From a bacterium (GTDB lineage: Bacteria; Zixibacteria; MSB-5A5; GN15; FEB-12), in assembly GCA_030668045.1 (NCBI GenBank), contig DAOUUR010000015.1, forward strand, positions 1-14,413: a DNA stretch of 14,413 bases, written 5' to 3'. Under the pieces are notes generated by a model. That model worked only from the letters and a program-made list of their open reading frames with translations. It was not told the DNA's origin and made no database searches. Both the position numbers and the translations under genes were made by a program. Positions 7,327-14,063 of this stretch are shown in pieces (within the stretch, counting starts at the first letter, position 1; each line of letters starts with the position of its first letter).

Positions 7327-8067
7327 ATGAGCAATATTGGAAGAGAGTTTCTGGAAAAGACCAAGTACGAATACCGCGGTAAGTCCGATCAGGAGAAAGG
7401 TGTCGAACGTCCGCCGCTGGAATTAGAGTTCGACAAAACCAGAACGGTCATCGATCTGCCATCACCCGCAGGATTTGTCCCGCCCGACAATCGGCTGCGG
7501 CAGTTGATTGATCAGCGTCGATCAGTTCGGAAATACTCGGACGATCCGCTTTCATTGGAGGAGTTGTCATATCTGCTCTGGTGCACTCAGGGAGTGCAGG
7601 GGATGAAAGACACTGAGGCGACCGCTACTTTTCGTACCGTACCGTCGGCCGGAGCCAGACATGCCTTTGAGACACTGCTTCTCATCAACAATGTCGATGG
7701 CCTGGAACCGGGCCTTTATCGATTTCTGGCGCTTGATCACAAGTTAACCAAGTTAGACAGTGCCCCTGATCTGGCCGATCAACTTGCCGACGCTGCCTTC
7801 GGTCAGCGAATGATCAAGGCTGCAGCTGTGACGTTTTTCTGGGTGGCGGTAACGAAGCGTATGACCTGGCGTTATGATGTTAGAGGATACCGGTTCCTTT
7901 TTCTTGATGCCGGCCATGTCGGTCAGAATCTCTATTTGGCGGCTGAATCGATAGGTGCTGGCACGTGTGCTATTGCGGCTTACGATGATGACAAGACCAA
8001 TCGAATTCTCGGTCTGGACGGAGAGGAACTGTTTGTGATATATATTTCGCCGGTCGGTAAGAGATAG
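7327..8067 (+). CDS. SagB-type nitroreductase-fold FMN oxidoreductase
   Basis: 246 residues from the ATG at 7327, chosen because GGAGA (7314-7318) lies 8 nt upstream; a TTG at 7291 is in frame but has no such site. Seen: RRSVRKYSDDPLS (64-76), the FMN-phosphate-binding start of nitroreductases; RTVPSAGARH (103-112), the SagB/ThcOx-type motif; and DAGHVGQNLYLAAESIGAG further on, the second conserved block. SagB-type enzymes oxidise azoline rings of TOMM peptides to azoles, but many stand-alone relatives exist in anaerobes with unknown substrates. No YcaO cyclodehydratase or precursor peptide is visible here, so I call only a flavin-dependent oxidoreductase. It is a single gene after the terminator, converging on the PilZ gene 42 nt downstream. 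Confidence 0.87.
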   Translation: MSNIGREFLEKTKYEYRGKSDQEKGVERPPLELEFDKTRTVIDLPSPAGFVPPDNRLRQLIDQRRSVRKYSDDPLSLEELSYLLWCTQGVQGMKDTEATATFRTVPSAGARHAFETLLLINNVDGLEPGLYRFLALDHKLTKLDSAPDLADQLADAAFGQRMIKAAAVTFFWVAVTKRMTWRYDVRGYRFLFLDAGHVGQNLYLAAESIGAGTCAIAAYDDDKTNRILGLDGEELFVIYISPVGKR

Positions 8068-8109
8068 TTGGCAGGCGGTGGGTGTGATATTTGAGTAGCG
8101 GAACAGCTA

Positions 8110-8493
8110 TTAGTTTTCTATTGAAAGGGACTCGGAGACGGCAACAAACCGATCTTCGAAACGCGCGTTTTCGATAAAGCACTCGATCGCTTCTTCTTCG
8201 TTGATAGACAACCCCTGCAGCTGAACCCCGGCATCGAAATATCCCGGAAGAGTCGCCTGATTGCACCAGATTACCTCGGCGAGGAAATCAATCTCGGCTC
8301 CAGCTCCATCCATTGAAGGAAGAGTTACTTTGAAGGCGGTATGACTGCCCGGTTGGAGTGGATGACGACTGCACAGGCGCATCCCCTGCGAGGTGATATC
8401 GACAACCCGTCCCATAGTCTGATCTGTCTCACGTTCGCGCACTTTCAAGTAGGCGACGACATGCATTCTTTCGCGTTGTCTGTTGTTTTCCAC
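8110..8493 (-). CDS. PilZ-domain protein, probable c-di-GMP receptor
   Basis: 127 residues from a GTG at 8493, preceded by AGGAG (8501-8505, - strand) at 7-nt spacing. The in-frame TTG at 8517 lies upstream of that site and is rejected; an ATG inside (MHVV) would remove the Arg motif. Seen: RQRER (5-9), the RxxxR c-di-GMP-binding motif, and DITSQG (32-37), the [DN]xSxxG motif with Thr in the Ser place; then alternating strands and a short acidic C-terminal helix (from about 97). It is a stand-alone single-domain PilZ with no fused output domain, so the partner is unknown. It converges with the SagB-like gene and is separated by about 180 nt from the PrsW gene on the same strand. Confidence 0.85.
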   Translation of the reverse strand: MENNRQRERMHVVAYLKVRERETDQTMGRVVDITSQGMRLCSRHPLQPGSHTAFKVTLPSMDGAGAEIDFLAEVIWCNQATLPGYFDAGVQLQGLSINEEEAIECFIENARFEDRFVAVSESLSIEN

Positions 8494-8644
8494 CTCGGCG
8501 CTCCTGTTTTTGATCAATCCGATCTATCTACGAAATCCATGCACTTTTGATAGATGAACCGGCTTCGCTATCTTAAATCGGTCGTTATGATGCATATTCA
8601 ATTGATCGATGTCCGAATGATCAGAAATTGGACGCCCCCGCGCA

Positions 8645-8676
8645 CAGGCAGGCCTGCTTTAAAACAGGCTTACCTG
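8645..8676. repeat. strong hairpin directly after the prsW-like stop
   Basis: CAGGCAGGCCTG (8645-8656) pairs with CAGGCTTACCTG (8665-8676): a 12-position stem with one mismatch and one G-T wobble around an 8-nt loop (CTTTAAAA). It abuts the stop codon of the - strand gene at 8677. No T-run follows on the - strand, so it is not a textbook terminator; a 3' mRNA-stabilising stem or a dispersed palindromic repeat fits better. Confidence 0.6.
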
Positions 8677-9681
8677 CTATCGTTCTACCAGATAAAGTTG
8701 CCAGAGGTCGCGGCTGGAGATATTCATAAATGGCAGGATTGCGAGTTTTCCGGTCTTTCCGATTGATCGTTCAAGGAACTTCAGTTCCTCCAGCTTGGCG
8801 CGAATCTCAGGGTCGGACGATATTTCAAAACCGGCCTCACGCATCAGGAGAATCCCCTTGGCCCTGACGGCCAACTCCAGATAGATACGCAGGAAGCAGA
8901 GCATGTCGGCAACTACTGCGCCGGAGAAACTGGTTTTCAACGATTCAAGGTAGCGACCAACCCGCGTCTGGGAAAGGCCACCAGACGTAATAACCTCCAG
9001 CAGTTCGGTGTCGGCATCCATACCCATCCCCAGCCAGTTGCGGGTTGCTTTTTCGCTTCGGTTGAAGACAACGATGATGAGGAGGGGGAAGAAGATCACC
9101 AGCAGCAGTGTCATGATGACCGGCGGCAGGACAAAATGATTGAATAGAGAATGGGCAATTGTAGCCACGAGCAGCCCGGACAGAAGTGCCGTGATTGCCG
9201 ACGTGCTACGGTCGGCCATCGTCCTGGCGATGATTGCAAAGATAGCTGTCGTCCCGCCATGCATGATGGCCGTGCCAAAGCCACGCACAATCCAGAGCAC
9301 GATAGAAGAGTTCTCCAAAGCGCTCATGTAGTAAATGTTTTCGATCAGGGCGAATCCGGTACCGATGGCAAAGCCGTAGATGGCACCATCTACGGGGAAG
9401 CCGATTCGTTGCCTCTTCATCAGGATAACAATATAGGTCGCCTTGAGGATCTCCTCCAGAGGTGGTGCCACGTAGCGTGTGAAGATGGTCGTATCAATAG
9501 TGAAAGAGTTTAGCAACCAGATATTTACTAACATGGCAGCGGCAGCGGAGATTCCACCGACGATGATCGTAGTGACAATAGATCGCAGCTTAACCAGCTT
9601 ATAGCTGTCCAGGTAGATCAGCGCCGTCAGGAAAGCCAGTACCGGCAGGAAACCGATTGGTGTTTCGATGAGGAAGCTCAC
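8677..9681 (-). CDS. PrsW-family intramembrane protease with extra C-terminal cytosolic domain
   Basis: 334 residues. The GTG start overlaps the stop of the upstream gene (GTGA, 9678-9681), which implies translational coupling. About seven to eight hydrophobic segments lie in residues 1-206. PrsW signature residues are seen: EEILK (76-80, EExxK), FALIEN (110-115), His141 in MHGGTTA, and AHSLFNHF (176-183). PrsW is a glutamic-type intramembrane protease; in Bacillus subtilis it cuts the anti-sigma factor RsiW. Many relatives in other phyla have no known substrate. Odd: a further 125 or so residues (about 208-334) of soluble, probably helical sequence follow the membrane part, not needed for the core fold. 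The pairing with a secreted metallopeptidase/barrel protein suggests a shared envelope role. I use no gene symbol because orthology to B. subtilis prsW is not shown. Confidence 0.85.
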   Translation of the reverse strand: MSFLIETPIGFLPVLAFLTALIYLDSYKLVKLRSIVTTIIVGGISAAAAMLVNIWLLNSFTIDTTIFTRYVAPPLEEILKATYIVILMKRQRIGFPVDGAIYGFAIGTGFALIENIYYMSALENSSIVLWIVRGFGTAIMHGGTTAIFAIIARTMADRSTSAITALLSGLLVATIAHSLFNHFVLPPVIMTLLLVIFFPLLIIVVFNRSEKATRNWLGMGMDADTELLEVITSGGLSQTRVGRYLESLKTSFSGAVVADMLCFLRIYLELAVRAKGILLMREAGFEISSDPEIRAKLEELKFLERSIGKTGKLAILPFMNISSRDLWQLYLVER

Positions 9682-12620
9682 AACAGATTCAACGAGAACA
9701 TGAACTCATCGGTTGTATCTCGTCCCTCTTCGAAGGCAACGGCGTACCCCAGCGAGAATGTCAACCTCAGGTGAGAGAGCATCATGATGCGAAAATCCAT
9801 TTGTGCTCCGACGTTACCGACTTCACGGCGGGTTGGCTCGTGCTGGATGTTCGTCACGATACCACTGGCAAAGAAGTTAAGTCGCGTCGAGGTCCAGTAG
9901 AAGGCCGGTGTTCCGATTCGCCTGAAACGCAAGGGCGGCAGAGTCCACTCCACAGTTGCGCGCGCGTAGTTGGTTCCAGCAATTTCATTGATCTCCACAC
10001 CGGGGAATGTGTGATGCAGGCGGTATCGTTTTATATCTCTATGATCAACCCAGTTGTTGCCAAAACCACCAAAGTAAAAATTGGCCCAAGGTTCATTCCT
10101 GTCGCCGGGTGAATATCCGGCTGATGTTCGCAGCCAGATCGAAGAATGACTGATTGGCAGAGGGATGCCAAGATCAAGATTGGCTATGGCTCGCGGGAAT
10201 ACTTTGTCATTGACATATGTATTGCCAGAGATAAGCTGCCATACGATACCCTTTTCGGTGTCAACAGCCCCGATCGATGAAGTCGTGTTGCGATACTTGA
10301 GATCAAAACCAAAAGTCAGGAACTTGTCAAACGATGCGGATACATTCTGGTAGTCGGGCAGCCGTTCCAGGTTGTTGTATCCGGTTATGTTGAAATGATA
10401 ATCCATCGAGCGCGGTGGATCATATATCAGGTTTTTTGTGTATTGCAGTCCCAGCGAGTTTCCTTTCCGGCTTGTTTTAGTCGGACCGAACAGATCGTAA
10501 AAATCGGCACCGTTGTATTTCGCGTTCAATTCCCAGTCGCTGTACGAATAGGACCAGTTGGCGTGCACGCGTTCATCTCGGGGGAGAGGCGAGTTGGGCG
10601 TGTATGAAACAGTTACGTTCGAGTTATGAATCATGACCGGATCGCTGAACTCCAGTCGCATGCCATAGGCCGGGAAATCTTTGTAACCTTCGACAATCGG
10701 ATAGGCCGATGTCATCCGTACGTTGGCCAGTGCGCGGTAACTTCCCGAATCGGTGATCACGCTATCGAGATTGATTGACGATGGTGCATCGCTTATCCAG
10801 TCGCGCACGATAGGATGTTTCTCGGCGATCTTGTTACCCAGATACGTCGTGGCGCTGACATCTTCCAGCGGTTCAAATGGAACAATCGCTGGTATGAAAC
10901 CCTTCCCGGTGTAGCGAAAGATGATCAGAGAATCATCCCACGCCGGAATCGGTCGGAAGAAACCTGTTTCGCAATTGGTGACAGCATCCATCGAGTCGGC
11001 GGCGAAATCATACCGAAAGATATTGGAGACGCCAGTGTAATACGATGAGCCGAACAGGTATTTACTGTCCGGAGAGAATATGAAATTGGCCGGGACACTG
11101 TTTCCAAAATCAAACAGCGTTACATATGATGTATCACCTGCAATCAAGTCTGACACGTTCATCATTATCAGGGTTTGCCGTCCGCTAATCTCGGCAAGAC
11201 TGGAGGTTATGAGTTGACCTTCGGGGGAGATGTCAAGGTCATAAATATCTTTACCATAAGGGAAAGAGTACATCTGATCCCATTTGGTATATGGGTGTTC
11301 GATTCTGACCAGCGTCGATATTCCATTGTAATGCCGAACGCCCCAGATCGATGAGTCGGCTCGGCAGAAGGTCAGGTCGCCGGTTCTGGCATCTTTGATA
11401 AGGGTTCGAGATTTTTTTGTATCGATATTAATAGCTCTCAGGTCACGCCAGTTGTAGTTGTCGGTTGTATAGAACAGTGTATTCGTCGACGGATCATGAG
11501 CCAGCGACGTTACAAAATACATACCGGGCCCCTTGACGTCGCACAGCTTCTCGATGTCGCCCGTTTCGATATCAATCGATGCAAGATGGGCTACCTTACC
11601 GGGGTAATTAACGGCGGCATAGATTTTCCCCGCGTCCGGATCATAGAATGAACGAGAGACCGAACCGAGCGCCCGCTGCGACAGATTGCGGTACGGCGTT
11701 CTGGGGTAAAGGCGGATCGAGTCAAGATTTGCCTGTTGGAACTGATGCTCCCACTCAACCCAATCGGACCAGGCATCATCGAGCGACATCCCGTACGTTT
11801 TCTTGAACTGCGAGCCAAAGTACGCTTTTGACCCACCGGGACGGTCGGTCCATTCCAGCAGTTTTCCCGGGCCATATTGCAACCCGAGGTAGCCAAAAAA
11901 GCGGGTGCCGTAGAGATAGGTGTTTACACCTCCGTGAAACTCAATTTTGATGCCTTCCGATTCAAGACCGACGGGATCGTAGAAGCGGGCGCTGTCGCGG
12001 ACCATTGACCGGAAGACCATTTCATCGTAAGCTCCCTGAGTGCGACCCAGTCCGCCGGCCATCCAGGTTTCCATGAAAATGGCTATGCCTTCATGGTACC
12101 AGCGGGGAGCGTTCCGTCGGGGTGTGGTCAGGTAGCTGTACAGAATGGACAATGGGTTCTCTGCCGTCTCCCGCACTTTACCGGAGAAGAGTGTTCGATA
12201 AAATCGATCCCACCCAGAGGCCCGGTCACCCATGAGAACATGTACCAGTTCGTGGTTCATGATCATATTGATGCGCTCGTTGGCCGGAGTGGTCTCGTAG
12301 GCGTAGCTGAATGGTGCGATAGCGATAAAGACTGCGTTGCGCGGTGAGACAGTAGCCCCGGCATCGGCATAGTCACTCATGTCATGCAGCAGGATAGTTA
12401 TCCTGTCCGAAGGTTTGAAATCAAAGAGTGCCCGGTGGAACTTCATGGTGTTTTCAAAGCACTGGACAGTATAGGGTGCCAGGTACGAGTGCGTGGCACT
12501 ATTATAGAGAAGCCTGAGGTTGTCGGTCTTGATGGAGTGGAGCTGAGCGTGAGCGGATGTTGCGCATACAACAATAGCCACCATCAACAGGGCGGCACGG
12601 ACGATCGGTCTATTTATCAC
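9678..12620 (-). CDS. secreted metallopeptidase (gluzincin, MA-type) with beta-propeller and C-terminal outer-membrane-type barrel
   Basis: 980 residues from GTG. A signal peptide (1-25; hydrophobic 9-22, cut after AHA) leads to a peptidase domain with HELVH (123-127) and WYHEGIA (174-180), the second Glu (177) being the expected third zinc ligand of gluzincins. Residues of about 300-620 show repeating short blocks such as LASIDIETGDIEKLCDV, of the TolB/WD40-like propeller kind. From about 650 the sequence has alternating aromatic/polar strands ending near the C-terminus (FMFSLNLL), as in outer-membrane barrels, though the last residue is Leu rather than the usual Phe. The likely place is the outer membrane, with the peptidase on one face; substrate unknown. 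The GTGA overlap couples it to the PrsW gene. The GGAG of the best upstream site is 13 nt from GTG, unusually far, so the start is less sure than the signal peptide. The peptidase is firm, the barrel inferred. Confidence 0.85.
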   Translation of the reverse strand: MINRPIVRAALLMVAIVVCATSAHAQLHSIKTDNLRLLYNSATHSYLAPYTVQCFENTMKFHRALFDFKPSDRITILLHDMSDYADAGATVSPRNAVFIAIAPFSYAYETTPANERINMIMNHELVHVLMGDRASGWDRFYRTLFSGKVRETAENPLSILYSYLTTPRRNAPRWYHEGIAIFMETWMAGGLGRTQGAYDEMVFRSMVRDSARFYDPVGLESEGIKIEFHGGVNTYLYGTRFFGYLGLQYGPGKLLEWTDRPGGSKAYFGSQFKKTYGMSLDDAWSDWVEWEHQFQQANLDSIRLYPRTPYRNLSQRALGSVSRSFYDPDAGKIYAAVNYPGKVAHLASIDIETGDIEKLCDVKGPGMYFVTSLAHDPSTNTLFYTTDNYNWRDLRAINIDTKKSRTLIKDARTGDLTFCRADSSIWGVRHYNGISTLVRIEHPYTKWDQMYSFPYGKDIYDLDISPEGQLITSSLAEISGRQTLIMMNVSDLIAGDTSYVTLFDFGNSVPANFIFSPDSKYLFGSSYYTGVSNIFRYDFAADSMDAVTNCETGFFRPIPAWDDSLIIFRYTGKGFIPAIVPFEPLEDVSATTYLGNKIAEKHPIVRDWISDAPSSINLDSVITDSGSYRALANVRMTSAYPIVEGYKDFPAYGMRLEFSDPVMIHNSNVTVSYTPNSPLPRDERVHANWSYSYSDWELNAKYNGADFYDLFGPTKTSRKGNSLGLQYTKNLIYDPPRSMDYHFNITGYNNLERLPDYQNVSASFDKFLTFGFDLKYRNTTSSIGAVDTEKGIVWQLISGNTYVNDKVFPRAIANLDLGIPLPISHSSIWLRTSAGYSPGDRNEPWANFYFGGFGNNWVDHRDIKRYRLHHTFPGVEINEIAGTNYARATVEWTLPPLRFRRIGTPAFYWTSTRLNFFASGIVTNIQHEPTRREVGNVGAQMDFRIMMLSHLRLTFSLGYAVAFEEGRDTTDEFMFSLNLL

Positions 12621-12631
12621 TTTGGTTGTAA

Positions 12632-12657
12632 GTCTCCGATAATATCAAAACGGAGAC
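12632..12657 (-). promoter_or_regulatory. hairpin covering the candidate ribosome site of the peptidase gene
   Basis: GTCTCCG (12632-12638) and CGGAGAC (12651-12657) are perfect inverted copies with a 12-nt loop. On the - strand the distal arm contains the GGAG that is the only candidate Shine-Dalgarno site before the GTG at 12620. The other arm shares three bases with the larger palindrome next to it, so both cannot form fully at once. A translational switch is an inference. Confidence 0.4.
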
Positions 12658-12684
12658 GCGATAGTGATTCACTATCGCGTCTTC
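12647..12684 (-). terminator. strong palindrome, probable weak intrinsic terminator after the repeat-protein gene
   Basis: GACGCGATAGTGA (12655-12667) and TCACTATCGCGTC (12669-12681) are perfect inverted copies, extended by outer pairs to about 12652/12684. In the - direction the stem is followed by TTTTGATATT, with a T-run of only four. It lies about 64 nt after the stop at 12748. It could partly separate the repeat gene from the peptidase gene, or act as a processing stem. Confidence 0.6.
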
Positions 12685-12747
12685 TTCTCGTCAGGCGCAG
12701 GATTCCCACATCTTACATCAGCCTGACTCGTCTGTATTCGCGCAGTT

Positions 12748-13926
12748 CTATTTCTTATCAAACTCCGCGAGGAACTTGGTGTCGGTCATCAAGCCTGCAA
12801 ACCGGATATCCTTGACGATGTCTGCAAACTTGGTATTTGTCATGATGTTGGCAAACTTGGTGTTCGTCATCAGGTTGGCATATCTGGCATCGGCCATGAT
12901 GTCTGCAAACTTGGCGTTCCGCATCATGTCGGCAAAGCGGGCGTCGGTCAGAATGTCTGCAAACTTGGCGTTCCGCATCATGTCCGCAAACCGAGCATCG
13001 ACCATGATGTCCGCAAATTTGGTGTTCCGCATCAGATCAGCAAACTTAGCATCGATCATGATATCAGCAAACTTGGCGTCAAAGAGGATGTTGGCGAACT
13101 TGGCGTTCCGCATCATGTCAGCGAACTTGGCGTTCGTCATCATGTTGGCGAATTTCGTGTTCACCATGATATTGGCAAACTTGGTGTCTTCCATCAAGCC
13201 GGCGTACTTTGCATCGGCCATGATGTCTGCGAACCGTGCGTCCTTGGCAATGTCCGCAAACTTGGCGTTCCGCATCAGATCAGCGAACTTCGCATCGACC
13301 ATCAGGTCAGCAAAGCGCGTGTTCCGCATCAGGTCGGCAAAGCGGGCGTCACGAGCAATGTCTGCAAACTTTGTTTCGGTGAAGATGTTTGCGAAGTTGG
13401 CATCGCGCATGATGTCGGCGAACTTGGCATCTACAAACAGGTCAGCATACTTTGCATCGGTGAAGATGCCGGCAAATTTCGCATCAGTGAAGACATCTGC
13501 GTACTTCGCATCGGCGAAAATGTCAGCGAACTTCGCGTCGGTCATCAGGTCGGCAAACTTCGCATCGGCCATGATTCCCGCGAAATTGACATCGGCCATA
13601 ATGTCTGCAAACCTCGTATTGCGCAGCATGTTTGCGAAGTTGGCGTCAGCCATCAGCGCCTGGAAGTTCTCATCGGCGATCAACGCCTGAACTTCATCGT
13701 TCTGCAACAGGGTTTGGAATTCCGGGTCCTTCAGTAGGACATCCTTGTCACCGATCTGCTCGGCCTGGTACTTCTTGGCTGCACCGATTGCTCCGGTCGC
13801 GTCGCTCTCGTCTGGGGCCATGCCATCAAAGCCGATAAACGCGATGACGACTACAACCACGAGGATCACGCCCAGTATGGCCGCAATCTTCCCGCCTCCA
13901 AAGCCACTCTTGGATTGCGTAGTCAT
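12748..13926 (-). CDS. membrane-anchored protein of 36 tandem 9-residue repeats (KFADxMxDA type)
   Basis: 392 residues from an ATG with AGGAGG at 5 nt. Residues 1-12 are short, Gly/Ser-rich and basic; 13-32 form one hydrophobic segment with a run of five valines, with no cleavage site I would trust, so it is probably an N-terminal anchor. A linker (about 33-66) has acidic residues. Residues 67-390 are 36 nine-residue units with no insertion or deletion, then KK. Consensus: [DN][AT][KR][FY]A[DN][ILM][MF]x. The first three units are diverged (e.g. DPEFQTLLQ) and look like an older form. No Cys, Pro or Gly is common in the core. The frame is kept while third codon bases vary (Lys AAG/AAA, Phe TTT/TTC), which argues for selection on the protein. 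I know no named family with this repeat and assign no function; the nearest impression is short helix repeats. It sits upstream of a secreted peptidase. Confidence 0.88.
   Translation of the reverse strand: MTTQSKSGFGGGKIAAILGVILVVVVVIAFIGFDGMAPDESDATGAIGAAKKYQAEQIGDKDVLLKDPEFQTLLQNDEVQALIADENFQALMADANFANMLRNTRFADIMADVNFAGIMADAKFADLMTDAKFADIFADAKYADVFTDAKFAGIFTDAKYADLFVDAKFADIMRDANFANIFTETKFADIARDARFADLMRNTRFADLMVDAKFADLMRNAKFADIAKDARFADIMADAKYAGLMEDTKFANIMVNTKFANMMTNAKFADMMRNAKFANILFDAKFADIMIDAKFADLMRNTKFADIMVDARFADMMRNAKFADILTDARFADMMRNAKFADIMADARYANLMTNTKFANIMTNTKFADIVKDIRFAGLMTDTKFLAEFDKK
12757..13728 (-). repeat. 36-copy tandem 27-bp coding repeat
   Basis: 972 bp = 36 x 27 bp, in frame throughout. 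Some pairs of units are nearly identical at a 54-bp step (for example the block starting 12901 and the one starting 12955), which shows recent duplication of two-unit blocks. Elsewhere the units differ by many silent changes, which shows older copies. No spacers exist between units, so this is not a CRISPR. Confidence 0.95.
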
Positions 13927-13931
13927 GAAAT

Positions 13932-13937
13932 CCTCCT
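13932..13937 (-). promoter_or_regulatory. Shine-Dalgarno site of the repeat-protein gene
   Basis: AGGAGG on the - strand, 5 nt before the ATG at 13926. It fixes the start and suggests strong translation. Confidence 0.85.
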
Positions 13938-13999
13938 AATTCTAAATGGTTCTCAGTTCTGTTTTCACCGTTGGCTGCTATTGTTGTCTCCCCAATTAC

Positions 14000-14025
14000 C
14001 TTATACCGGGGCAATAGTTGGTCAA
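14000..14025 (-). promoter_or_regulatory. possible promoter for the repeat-protein gene
   Basis: On the - strand TTGACC (14020-14025) resembles a -35 box and TATAAG (14000-14005) a -10 box, but the 14-nt spacer is shorter than the usual 16-18. It lies about 75 nt upstream of the start codon, in the only gap from which this gene could be separately transcribed. Weak call. Confidence 0.28.
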
Positions 14026-14063
14026 GTTTCGCTCTTATCCACACTTAACTGTGCGATTTAAGA

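Noticed and set aside
12776..13690. Long open frame on the + strand opposite the repeat gene (304 codons)
   Set aside because: It is the mirror of the 27-bp repeats: a period divisible by three with no stop in one antisense unit gives a long open frame for free. The - strand frame has a strong ribosome site and an anchor; this one has neither.
12757..13728. CRISPR array
   Set aside because: The repeated units are contiguous, vary in silent positions and keep one reading frame; there are no unique spacers of constant length and no cas genes.
13826..14044. 72-codon open frame on the - strand crossing the start of the repeat gene
   Set aside because: It overlaps the ribosome site and anchor region of the repeat gene in another frame and has no motif.
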